NCBI GenBank assembly: GCA_947179485.1 | Contig: OX359247.1 | Location: forward strand, 51,247,131 to 51,311,130 | Direction: 5' to 3' | Source of the DNA: Allacma fusca | Taxonomy: Eukaryota > Arthropoda > Collembola > Symphypleona > Sminthuridae | Length of the DNA stretch: 64,000 nt | Part shown: positions 36,405 through 46,481 of the stretch, piece by piece | Layout of the letters: every line of letters starts with the position of its first letter | Position numbering within the stretch: the stretch's first letter is position 1 | Notes under the pieces: model-generated | The model's input: the letters and a program-made list of their open reading frames with translations, nothing else | Told to the model about the DNA's origin: nothing | Databases searched by the model: none | Translations under genes and position numbers: made by a program

Positions 36405-36740
36405 TCGTCGCTGAAGAGGCAAAATGGAATACATGCATTTTGGATTAAAATCAAAATGGTCTACATGCAGTTTTACTAAATGCAAAATGGAATAGATGCA
36501 TCAAGTTTTAAAAGCAAAATGGAATAAGTGCAATTTCGTCTAAAAGCAAAATGGTCTACATACATTATGAAAGTATACACGCATGTAGACCATTTTGCTT
36601 TTAGTGAAAACTGCATGTAGTTCATTTTGCTTTCAGGAAAGCTTGCAACTATTCCGTTTTGCCTTTAAGGAAAAAGGCATGTAGACCATTTTGCTTCTAT
36701 TCGAAATTGCACTTAGTCCATTTTGCCTCTTCAGCGACGA
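36405..36740. mobile_element. Foldback-like element, intermediate form (336 bp)
   Basis: Almost the whole element is two opposed arms of about 165 bp. Ends are TCGTCGCTGAAGAGGCAAAA and its complement, flanked on both sides by TATA (36401-36404, 36741-36744). Each arm holds about five sub-repeats of roughly 31 bp with the core GCAAAATGGTCTACATGCA, or a GGAATA variant. Compared with the 13152-13995 copy, the core has GGTCTA in place of GATCTA, which suggests two subfamilies. Confidence 0.8.
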
Positions 36741-36744
36741 TATA

Positions 36745-37573
36745 TCGTGCATAATCTGCAAAGTTCCATTTTTTTGTGCAAGCAACCATTCACGTAGGAT
36801 ATAACCAGCCATAAAGTTTAACGACCTTTAAAAATCCTACTTGTCTAACAATATATATATATATTTTTTAGGACTTGACGATATTATTTGTATATGTATA
36901 CACACTATAAGAACATATCCTTTGATGCTTGAGAAGTACCCCCTATATAGGCATTACAACTTGATTGTGTTCGCTTTGTGTAGTGTAATAAATATAGTAC
37001 GCATTTGAGATACAAATCAGCAGCTGGGTGTGAGTAGAGGTACATGTGTAGAAATCCTATCTTCAAGCTATATAAATGTATATGTAATATTTTTAAAATT
37101 ATGTATGTAATTATAGACTTGTATGATTCTGCACATGCCTATACAATATATATATATATATATAAACCATTGGATAACGTCTGCGTCCACGTTTTTTATT
37201 TTCTGACTATATATGTACATATAGATACAAAGACCGATATAGATAAGTACATGAATGTTGAAAAGATATGGTATTTGATTCCATGTAATATAATTACATA
37301 TGTATGTACAGAAGTAATGTGCAATGTGGGAAAGGAGCCGTTGAATATGTCCATTGGAATTTTTTTTGGCATTATTATAAATTGGTGTCCGTGTGCATTT
37401 TTTGTGGGTTACATTTCTTATATACAGTGTGTGATTTTATTTACATGTAAATTACAGTGCACGGTCTCCGTGATAGCACCCAAAGGGACACATGACTTTT
37501 ATAAAAGGAGTCTTTCATAGCCAGAGTTCACTGTAAATATAAATCCATGTATGTACATACCTACATACATACA

Positions 37574-37604
<31 letters not shown>

Positions 37605-37720
37605 GTATGTGTGCACATATAGTCTTGTATAGGGTTGAATCTTACCTCCCCTTTAACATTCTATATGTTGTGAGACTCGAAGGAGGTGGAGAGAGTTGAG
37701 GGTTTACAAAGACTACAAAT
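36745..37720. other. 3' flank of the large - strand gene, with microsatellite
   Basis: It contains TA runs (about 36850, 37150) and an ACAT run at 37562-37604. A polyadenylation signal on the - strand (complement of TTTATT, 37436-37441) lies about 280 bp past the stop of the large gene. A 158-codon + strand frame at 37044-37520 has no domain and is rejected. Confidence 0.45.
37562..37604. repeat. ACAT tetranucleotide microsatellite
   Basis: About ten uninterrupted copies of ACAT. Confidence 0.95.
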
Positions 37721-38276
37721 TCAAGTGTGAATAAACCGTAAATCTTCCATAGAATGTGAATAGACCTTTTGTAAACTGCTGCTTCTTGAGGATTGAGATG
37801 AAGGCTGAGGCACGTTGGAGGGCTGAAAGGAGTACAAGCTAGCGGAGGTCCTTGGACCTTTGTCAGGGTTTGTGGGATCACTGACATCCACAAATCCGAG
37901 ACCGAACTCCTTCAGATTTTTCTGGTACTGTTTTTGGCGGAAGAAATGGAACCGATCTTTGGGTCTCCTTAGGCTATTGACGATATTGTACCGGTCATTC
38001 ATGACCAAGTCCTCATGATTGAGTAATGATGGGATGAATAGTAAAGGAGGGGGGATATTTTTGGAGGAGTCGGACATCAGGGCCTTCCTGGGGATATGAA
38101 GGTTTCGGGGGGAGGAGTGACGACAAGTGAGACTTGAGACTTCGAGACATTCCTCCCTCCGAGGGTGGAATTTTAAATCCCTCTCAAAATCCAGAGGACT
38201 CGTGGGTCTCCAGCAACATTCCTCATGGTCTTGATCCTCATGGAAAATTATCGACTCACCCCCATCTTCACAGTCT
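37721..38276 (-). CDS. Exon: cytoplasmic tail and stop of the same gene
   Basis: The exon encodes 184 residues after the shared Leu. It starts acidic with Cys (DCEDGGESIIFHEDQDHEEC) and goes through basic patches (DLKFHPRREE, RHSSPRNLHIPRKAL). It then carries NDRYNIVNSLRRPKDRFHFF, where YNIV is a possible endocytic signal, and RQKQYQKNLKEFGLGF. It ends Ser-rich (SSQSSRSSSLQKVYSHS), with possible phosphorylation sites, and MEDLRFIHT. Only the part from residue 67 begins with ATG, but the frame is open back to the acceptor and its composition is clearly coding. That the incoming phase matches the upstream exon is the main support for joining them. Confidence 0.8.
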
Positions 38277-40020
38277 CTGGAAAAAATTTAAAAGAGAAAA
38301 ACAATTTTTTTTTTTGAGGGACGCATTTAAGGTGGAAGTAAATTCTAAGAGGATTTTTTTCAATTTCTTATATACTATTATTTATTGCTCCAGTTTTTTG
38401 TCTCTCCTGTTTTTACACACATGTGATTTTAAACCTATAACGGGATTGATGTATGGGAGGGGACGAGAACAAAATGCAATTTCGCTAAACGGATCAAGAG
38501 CATTAGGATTCAATTCCAGGGCAAGGCCGTGATTCACCTCACCATATTATACTAACGCTATTTTCGTCTTGAGTCTCACAATCAGTCAGAGATCGGCTCA
38601 AGTCAGTCAGGTTCAAGTTAGATTTGTTAAAGCGGTCTTCAAAATTTTCCCTTGAAAATGTGTTTTTTATATTGAGATAATGTTTGTTGTTGTAAGTATT
38701 TACATATCCCCATAATTTTAAATTTTAATTTATAATTTTAAAAACTAGACATTTGTGGTTTTATAAATCAGTTTTGTCTCACGTTCAAGTTCGGATTTAC
38801 TTAATACTGCCCATGGACAGAGCTCTGTTACGAATCACAGTCAGATTTCAATAAGTAATTACATGAAGCACTTTGTATGGATTACCTTGTAATGTAATTT
38901 ATAGATACATAGGTACATAAATGTAGTACACTTGAGAAAAAACATACATCAAGTTATATAAAATACATTATAAATTCCACGAGGACACCTTCCATGTCAG
39001 GGCAGGGCAGTGGTATTATAAACACGATCGCTTTTCCCACCAAGTCAGGGTCCTGACGTCAAGTGCCTAATCAAAATATTTGATAGTCCTAAATCCTTCC
39101 TCAGTCGCAATTCAGTTCAGTCAACTATTTTTATAAGGAGCCCCTCAAAATGGCAGATTTTGACTAGCGATGAATACAATGAAGGGCTCAGATGCGTAGA
39201 AACAAATTAGATTTTGGTAAATTTATATTTTTGCCCCCCCCCTTGAGGAACACACGGGGATTTTATTTGGGAATGGCTTCTATGTACAATATACACAGTG
39301 TGCTCTGTACATTTTCATATTTAAAGTCAATTTTCGGAATTTAACCCAAATTTTGTGGCTTGTCATGGACATTTTTGAAGAGAATTTTATGGGCTTTCCA
39401 AAGATCCCATAAACTACTGAAGTACGTTAAAGCATTAGGAATTACGGACATGGTGGATAAACATTTGGAGGGAGGTGGGGAGAAATTAGGGATATGGAAC
39501 AGACGTAAGGAACTTGTGTGTGGAATGTAAGTTTTTTTTTGTACAAGGAAGCTTGAACTAGAGGGATTTCCAATTGGGAAAGTTAGTTTCTGGAGAATTT
39601 CCTAGAATAATTTATGTCAATGGTTTATGTCAATATTTGTGGCTATACGTGGCCAAAAATGTGAGGGCAAGGGGGAAATTTTAGAATTGTCGACACTAGG
39701 ATTTCCCAACTTGATTGGGAATCTTTTGGGGGAAGCCCGTACGGGGCAATATTGACAATAAATCAGTTTATAAATCCATAGCAGGTCTTTTTTCCAAAAG
39801 AAAATACAAAGGCTTGAGGAAAATTTCAATTTCATATCCGACCTTTCCCAAACACTTAAAAACGGGGAAGACTCCAGTTTAAAAAGGGAACTATACTATC
39901 CTTGCGTAAATGTAGGTACTACATAACATATCTGACGTTTCAGAATATTACTTCCCAAAAGCAAGTCCCTCGTGTGGAGATTTGGAAAGAGAAATGTCTG
40001 ACACACATTGGGAAAAGAAC

Positions 40021-40051
<31 letters not shown>

Positions 40052-43000
40052 AAGTCACTCCGTATGTGTGTTCACACATTTGGGAGGAAGATGTGAAGAA
40101 AAACTCGGGGGCCTTGTTGCAATCTACGAAATTTCAGGACCACAAGCACATTTGGGAATTCCTCCGCATGCAACAGTCCTTTTGCGGAAGAGCCAGACGG
40201 GAAACAATGGGAAAGTTGTGAGATCAAATTTACTGTAATATTAAAATTCTGGTACAGGCCAAAATCCTTCCACGACTCCAAGGTACCTTTCCAAATATGA
40301 AAAAAAGTGGACACAAATATAGGTAGATATTCAAATTTATACGAGGCCTTCTGTACAGAGGAGGAAACTGTACCAAAAGTGAGTACACCAAATTTACACA
40401 GGAAGACTTGCAAAATAAGGGTAACGGGAGTCAAATTATACGGAGGGATATGAAAAATGTTGAAAACGTGATATACAGCAAATGTGTTCTCGTCCATATG
40501 TATCTATCTCTCTATAGATAGATACATATCTACATACGTAGAATCCATGTGTTAGAAAGGCATGAGGACATATGTGCTAAAACAGAGCAAATTTAAAAGG
40601 CTTAGCTCCCAGGGCAGGAACCAAGTTCGGAAAAGATTCCGTCTCTGGGATACTTTATACATTGGAGGGAGTTACAAGGCTGAAAACAATTCCTGAGATT
40701 TGTTTTTAAACTTTCTCCCTCCGTCCTGGCCGTATCATCGGCATACATAATTTAATTAATGTATAATTCCAACAAAAACTTCCCCCAGTTGTATTTCCTA
40801 CATGGGTAAGTTTTTGTATCCACAATTACGTAGATAGATATATATATCCACAATTACGTAGATGTCTATATCCGAAATCTATAGGCGGATATAGACACAG
40901 AAGAGCAATTCCTACAGGCACGTACGTACCTCATCCCAACATCATCATAAAATCAGGACTAGGTTCAGGAAACAAATCCTCTCATCCGAACTTGAACTTT
41001 GTCAAATACGGAAAACATTTATTTCACTTCAAATTAATTCTTATCCTATTTCCGCCTACTTTTTCAACGCTATTTTATTATTAGAAGATGGAAAAATGTT
41101 CATTTAAAATTTATCGTGAAATTTGTATGCAGAGAAATTATTATGAGATTATGTGATTAAAAGCATTGTTGAGGAGAAAAATCGTAGCTTTGTCAATGTG
41201 AAACCAATTCCTTGAACTTGACCAGATCTTTGATTTCAAATCAGAATTGTACGCAACCTTTCTATGAGTATAAATTCAACACCCTGTTCTAGATGTATTT
41301 GAATCAAATGAGTATTTTGACATACAAAGTAAGAATACAAAATACGCCAATTATACAATGATACTAGACTATCTGTATTTGACAAGTCAAGTGAAATGTA
41401 AATATAGGGCTTGTAGATAAATACACTAAATGTAGAGTTAGAGGTGTATCTATACATAATTATGTATACGGAATATGAAGGAACCTCACATTACAGGAGA
41501 AAGTTACAGCCAAGGGAAAGCACGCTGTATATACATAATTACGTACATCCCATTGATATCTATAGGAGAAGACCTGTTACGAAGACTTGTAATTTATGTA
41601 AAATCCCCACAAATCTTCCAACCACAATCCTATTTTCCGCACGAAAAAATTGACCTAGTCGAGTATATGGAGTAAAGTTCCAAAGAGAGAGAGAGAGAGA
41701 GAGAGAGATGAAACTAGAATTTCTTTTGAAAGAGAAATATCTAAGCTCTTGCCTTTTCCATGCTCATCATTTTCTCGGTTTTAGAGCCCGTAGATTTAGT
41801 AACTACGGAGAAGCTACAGCTCTGCCATTTCCCATAACGACTCCCAGCTTTGGTCTCTCTATTCTAATCCACGGCCCGTATCAGCACCCGTCCTTTCCCT
41901 TCCGACGTGGCTCGGGATCCCTCTCTCTCTCTCTCTCTCTCTCTTTATATATATATATATGTATATATCTTGGCATTTGTGTATGGGTTGGCGTGACGAG
42001 GGAACTAAACACTGCTACTACAAATAAGTACTACTACTACTATTTTTGTACAAACCCAAACAACAAATGATGGGGAGAGAAAACCAAGAAATCAAGTTGG
42101 TATAGAGTAACCAAGAGCTATCTCAAAGGGCTACTGCTACCTGCCCATTCTTTCTACATTTATTTGTATCTACAAATCTCAATAGTGACTTTTCCCGTCA
42201 CGTCCCTCCATCTCCCTGACCCGTTATCATACCTTAAGAGAACGAGCAGCAGGGCCAAGTCACGTTCTTTTGAGCCTCCTGGTCCTATGTACTTACCATT
42301 TACTTTTGGGGCAACTGCACCTACATATTATAGCACCTCTACAGCATAGTCACATATGTATGTACGCATGCGTTCCCAGCAATTTTTGAAACTGAGAATA
42401 TGCATGTATATTATTATAATGCGATACCCCGGAAAATAGCACTTCCCAGACACATCCGACATAATCAAGTCCATACAATTATTGCTAATGAATTTCGCAT
42501 AAATAAAACGAAGAAGTGGCTGAGGAAGTTGAGAGATTGATAAATGCAAAGGGTAGGCTTTTTTTTTCAGGCCTTAATTGTTGCGAAGTTCATGGGTAGA
42601 TACTAATTTGCACTTCATTTTATTTCCTGAAGGAAATTACACATGAAATAAAATTATGTAGAAACTAGGGGAATCAAATAGTTTATGAGGAGCACTCCCT
42701 TGCATATTGTAGGCTAGAAAAGGAAAATGATTGTACAGTAGATATCTATGTGTATGATTTAAGTATCTAATTCAGGGTAAATTAAGTGACTCTCCTTTGA
42801 ACTGAAGTCAATTTGATAATGGATTCCAGTGTAGTGATTCAGCCAATGTCTCATATAATATTTACTCATAGCATTACGTCTGGGTTTTTCAAAGCAGGTT
42901 TTGTATGTATATGGGAAGGTTTGGATGTTGTCATTTGGTCCGTTATCCCGTCAAGCTGATTACATATATATACTCAAATCATGCGGGGACACAGGTAGCC

Positions 43001-46000
43001 CAGTTGCATGTATAAACAGAAATTGTATGTTTTAATGTTTGTTATGCGAGCCGTCATGCATGAGGACTGGGAATGTAAACCTATTAAAGCTATTTCATGA
43101 ATCGTGACTTATGTTTTCAAACCAGGGGAAATTTGTATTCTGATGGGGATGCTCAAACAGAGTCACATATTCCACATGCCCAGTGGCCTTTCTCTCGATA
43201 TCCTGTCACGGACACGTGCATATAAACGTCATCCATCAAAACATACTACATTCTACTTTTGTTACGATTGTCACTGGCATAGATATAGTCTATTCTGAAT
43301 TACAAAATATTTACTTTTTACCCATGGGGGGGGGTTTCAACGATTTTAAGATTAAATTTTAATGGATCTTTAGCGGCTATTTTGTAGGGAATTTTGTAGG
43401 GAATTTTGTAGGGAATTTCGTAGAAAATTTCGTAGGGAATTCTGTAGGGAATTTTGTAGGGAATTTCGTAGGGAATTTCGTAGGGAATTCTGTAGGGAAT
43501 TTTGTAGGGAATTCTGTAGGGAATTTTGTAGGGAATTTCGTAGGGAATTTCGTAGGGAATTCTGTAGGGAATTTTGTAGGGAATTTCGTAGGGAATTTCG
43601 TAGGGAATTTTGTAGGGAATTTTGTAGGGAATTTTGTAGGGAATTTTGTAGGGAATTTTGTAGGGAATTTTGTAGGGAATTTTGTAGGGAATTTTGTAGG
43701 GAATTTTGTAGGGAATTTTGTAGGGAATTTTGTAGGGAATTTTGTAGGGAATTTTGTAGGGAATTTTGTAGGGAATTTTGTAGGGAATTTTGTAGGGAAT
43801 TTTGTAGGGAATTTTGTAGGGAATTTTGTAGGGAATTTTGTAGGGAATTTTGTAGGGAATTTTGTAGGGAATTTTGTAGGGAATTTTGTAGGGAATTTTG
43901 TAGGGAATTTTGTAGGGAATTTTGTAGGGAATTTTGTAGGGAATTTTGTAGGGAATTTTGTAGGGAATTTTGTAGGGAATTTTGTAGGGAATTTTGTAGG
44001 GAATTTTGTAGGGAATTTTGTAGGGAATTTTGTAGGGAATTTTGTAGGGAATTTTGTAGGGAATTTTGTAGGGAATTTTGCTAATCATCTAGGAAGACTG
44101 TTTTTCATATTGAAATTGTATTCAAGAGGTTAAAATTATTTTGAATTCACTAGAACCTGTTCTCCAAACACTGTTTTTATTACGTTGTATAAGTGCTATA
44201 CACTGCTTAGGCAATACTTTAAAACAGCGATTTTGATCATTCGGATTCGGAAATGGAAAAGTATAGTTGAAAGGCCTTTGAAAACATTGTAGCGAACTTC
44301 TAATGATTTATACGTACATAGTTTAATTACCAACAGTCTAAAATGAAAGTTTTGGTTTTGTTTTTAAAATTACAGAATTCGTCTACATACATACATAGCA
44401 GTAGAAGGATTCTCAGAAGAAGAAAAAACTGATCAAAGTAGAAGAACAGTTGGAAGATCAATGGTAAAAAACCATTTGATTGAAGAGGAATCCCGTCGAG
44501 TAAGTAAAAGAGGAAAACATATTATTACCCCGTCGTCAAAAATAGCTTATGAGGAGAAACAAGGGGAAAGGAGAATCTTACAGAAGGGAAGAGTAGTGGA
44601 AGTATTCCTGTAAACACGTGCTTGCTCAACTGTGAGAAATGGGGAACTCAAAGGTAGAAGAAACAACAAGGAGTTCCAGTGCAGAGCTACGTTCAAGTCC
44701 AGGTAATATTTTTTGAAGGATTTACAAAGGTAAAATTCAACACACAATGTGTTGTAAACACAATATGACTGTCCATGCAGATTGGCTTAAAAATTCTTGA
44801 AAACAAATTTCATAACAACTCACGTAATTATTTACTGTCATACTGGTGAAAAAAATAAACAAATTCAGAATTTCTTTTAAATTCAAAATTTGACAAATTT
44901 TCTTCATCGAACACTATTAATAAAAACTATTTCCTGGGGAATTTGTTAGGTTTTTCAGTAAACTTCTGGCATGACACTATTTTCGGACCTTGTGGGAATA
45001 TCGTCCAGAAGTATCAGCCAGGTTGTGGAAAAATCCTATAATTTGGAACCTCGCTGAAATAAAATCGGCCGACCTCACCTCGCACTAATGTGGAATGAAG
45101 CCATGAAGGTAAATGGAAGGAAAAGGCTTTGACAAAAAAAAAGTTACTCACAACTGTTGAAAGTCTCTTTCTTTAGATGTGGAAGAGATGGAGAACCATC
45201 TGACGCAGCCCCAAACAGCGAGAACAAAAGCAAAGTTGAGACAACATGTTATGGCAACGACGATTAGAACATCATCCGTTTTGTAGCAAATCGGCACATC
45301 TTCCTTCGTGGGTGGTCGGACATGATTATGGACCATCGTCGGAGGCTCCAAGTCCTCCTCCCTGGCTTGGCCCTGTCTCCGGTTCCCCTCCATCCTGGAG
45401 TGAGGCTCTGTGTCAAAACCAGTCGACTCCCAATCCTCAGGCTTCTCATCCACTCTCCTCTCCGGGTTCGAGTCACCAGACAGGTCTATCACAGTTGAGC
45501 CACCATTCAATAGCACAGGAGGAACACTCTTTGAAGACTTTCCGGGAGAGGGAGAAGAATGAGAGGACAAATTATTATCCCAAGTCATTTTTTCTCCTCT
45601 TTGTCTCCCACTCTTCCCAACTCCTTTCCTTTTGTTCTCCCCTCCTGTCATCTCCTCCCTCCCAAAGCTCTTCACAGGGTCTGGAGTTGTCGGGAGGAGA
45701 ATGTTCTCCTCCGCATTATTTCCATTGTCCCTTTCTTCCAGAGTTCCAGGGAGGGAAAAAATATCTGGCTCGGAATTCACCTGAGCCTTTTTCCCGTTGT
45801 AACTGTAAGAATTGTATGAGCTACGTTGTTGTAGGTTTTGTTGTCGCTGTTGTTGTTGTTGCAATTGCTGTTGCTGCTGTTGTTGCAGCTGGTTCTGCTT
45901 TTGTTGTTGCAGTTGTTGTTGTTGTTGTTGTTGGTTCTGCTGAAGCTGTTGTTGGGGCTGCTGCTGCTGCTGATGATATTGTTGTTGTTGATTCTGTTGC

Positions 46001-46481
46001 AACTGAGTCTCGGACTCTTTCTCCTCCTCGGAGTTCCCCCGGAACCGCCCCGGATTCGAGTCCAGAATTCTCTCCAAAATGGACAAGTCCAGACCTCCTC
46101 CGCCCAGCTTCTTCATAGCATGACGAATTTTATGGAAGCCTGTTGACGCCGGAGGAGGAGAAGGACTGAAGCTGTTCTTCCCGTCGTGATGATGGCTCGG
46201 GCGGAAAGCATCCTCAGAGGCTTCCCTCTTAAAGAATAGGTTTTGTCGGGCCTGAGGCCCCGACAAGGGAAGTGCATAGGGCTCCTGTATCTTCCCATCA
46301 TCCTCAGTCTCCTCCGAGTCTTCTCCTAACAAACTTCTCTTTGCCCGGGTGTGTCTTCTCTTGAATAGATTTTTCAGCTTGTACTCAATAAAGCCGAAGA
46401 AATTTGACGGGGCTTCTTCATCTACCGGGAGAAAAGTGTAAGAGTCTACGGAGCCTTGATTTTCCGTTGAAGATTGCAATT
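37721..46481 (-). CDS. Large single-pass membrane protein gene, 3' two exons
   Basis: Two - strand exons join in phase: 46481-45152 (acceptor TTTTTTTTCAG, donor TT|GTGAGT, phase 2) and 38276-37721 (acceptor ATTTTTTCCAG, one base completing a Leu codon, stop at 37721). Together they encode about 628 residues. The first exon enters in phase 1, so at least one more 5' exon, presumably with the signal peptide, lies beyond 46482 and was not found. The layout suggests a type I protein: ectodomain with furin-type sites, poly-Gln linker, one membrane span, and a long basic/Ser-rich cytoplasmic tail. I do not recognise the family. The 6.9-kb intron (38277-45151) contains a large satellite. Confidence 0.8.
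38580..38840 (+). repeat. CAAGTT-type block with CAGAG ends
   Basis: It begins CAGAGATCGGCTCAAGTCAG and ends GGACAGAGCTCTG (about 38817-38829), with GGTTCAAGTTAG and CACGTTCAAGTTCGG inside. Most of the interior is AT-rich and non-repetitive. No clear target duplication. Confidence 0.45.
40024..40050. repeat. TG microsatellite
   Basis: About thirteen uninterrupted TG units. Confidence 0.95.
41684..41708. repeat. AG microsatellite
   Basis: About twelve AG units. Confidence 0.95.
41919..41960. repeat. TC then TA compound microsatellite
   Basis: A run of CT units passes directly into a run of TA units. Confidence 0.95.
43384..44079. repeat. 12-bp satellite, exactly 58 units in register
   Basis: The unit is GTAGGGAATTTT; 696 bp divide into 58 units without an indel. 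The left 18 units mix three variants ending TTTT, TTTC and TTCT, partly in a repeating four-unit (48-bp) order; the right 40 are identical. Because the unit is a multiple of three and lacks stops in some frames, it creates a 256-codon - strand frame of (Lys-Ile-Pro-Tyr)n starting at 44088. That is not called as a gene: it has no splice or gene context and lies within an intron. Confidence 0.98.
44376..44499 (+). other. Possible isolated exon on the + strand
   Basis: Acceptor TTAAAATTACAG and donor CGA|GTAAGT bound 124 bp that are open in one frame (one base plus 41 codons). It encodes VEGFSEEEKTDQSRRTVGR and a basic-acidic end (NHLIEEESRR). No partner exon or family is recognised. It lies in the intron of the gene on the other strand and may be chance. 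Confidence 0.2.
45152..46481 (-). CDS. Exon: ectodomain with furin sites, poly-Gln and transmembrane span
   Basis: The exon has 442 complete codons. Residues 45-48 are RAKR before SLLGEDSEETEDD, a strong furin site; NLFFKREASEDAF near residue 83 is a second dibasic site. HHHDG and SPSPPP stretches follow, then a helix-like FHKIRHAMKKLGGGG. Residues about 160-225 are Gln-rich (CAA/CAG mixed, so not a pure triplet run). The next part is acidic and Ser-rich. Residues 404-426 (VLIVVAITCCLNFAFVLAVW and onward) form a single membrane span followed by RWFS, giving an outside-in topology. Open frames on the + strand here are shadows of this exon. Confidence 0.85.

Larger units (their letters stand above)
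38277..45151 (-). other. 6.9-kb intron of the large - strand gene
   Basis: It holds a CAAGTT-type block (38580-38840), TG (40024-40050), AG (41684-41708) and TC/TA (41919-41960) microsatellites, the 12-bp satellite at 43384-44079, and a possible + strand exon at 44376-44499. A 141-codon - strand frame at 40072-40497 has no domain or good splice sites. Confidence 0.7.

Noticed and set aside
37044-37520. 158-codon + strand frame
   Set aside because: It runs through TA and TATGTA-rich low-complexity DNA and has no recognisable motif.
40072-40497. 141-codon - strand frame
   Set aside because: No family resemblance or good splice sites; it lies in an intron beside a TG run.
43318-44088. 256-codon frame of (Lys-Ile-Pro-Tyr)n on the - strand
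   Set aside because: It is wholly produced by the 12-bp satellite, whose length is a multiple of three; it has no gene context and lies in an intron.
45246-46118. 290-codon frame on the + strand
   Set aside because: It is the complement of the real - strand exon 45152-46481, including poly-Val/Leu made by the Gln-codon tract.
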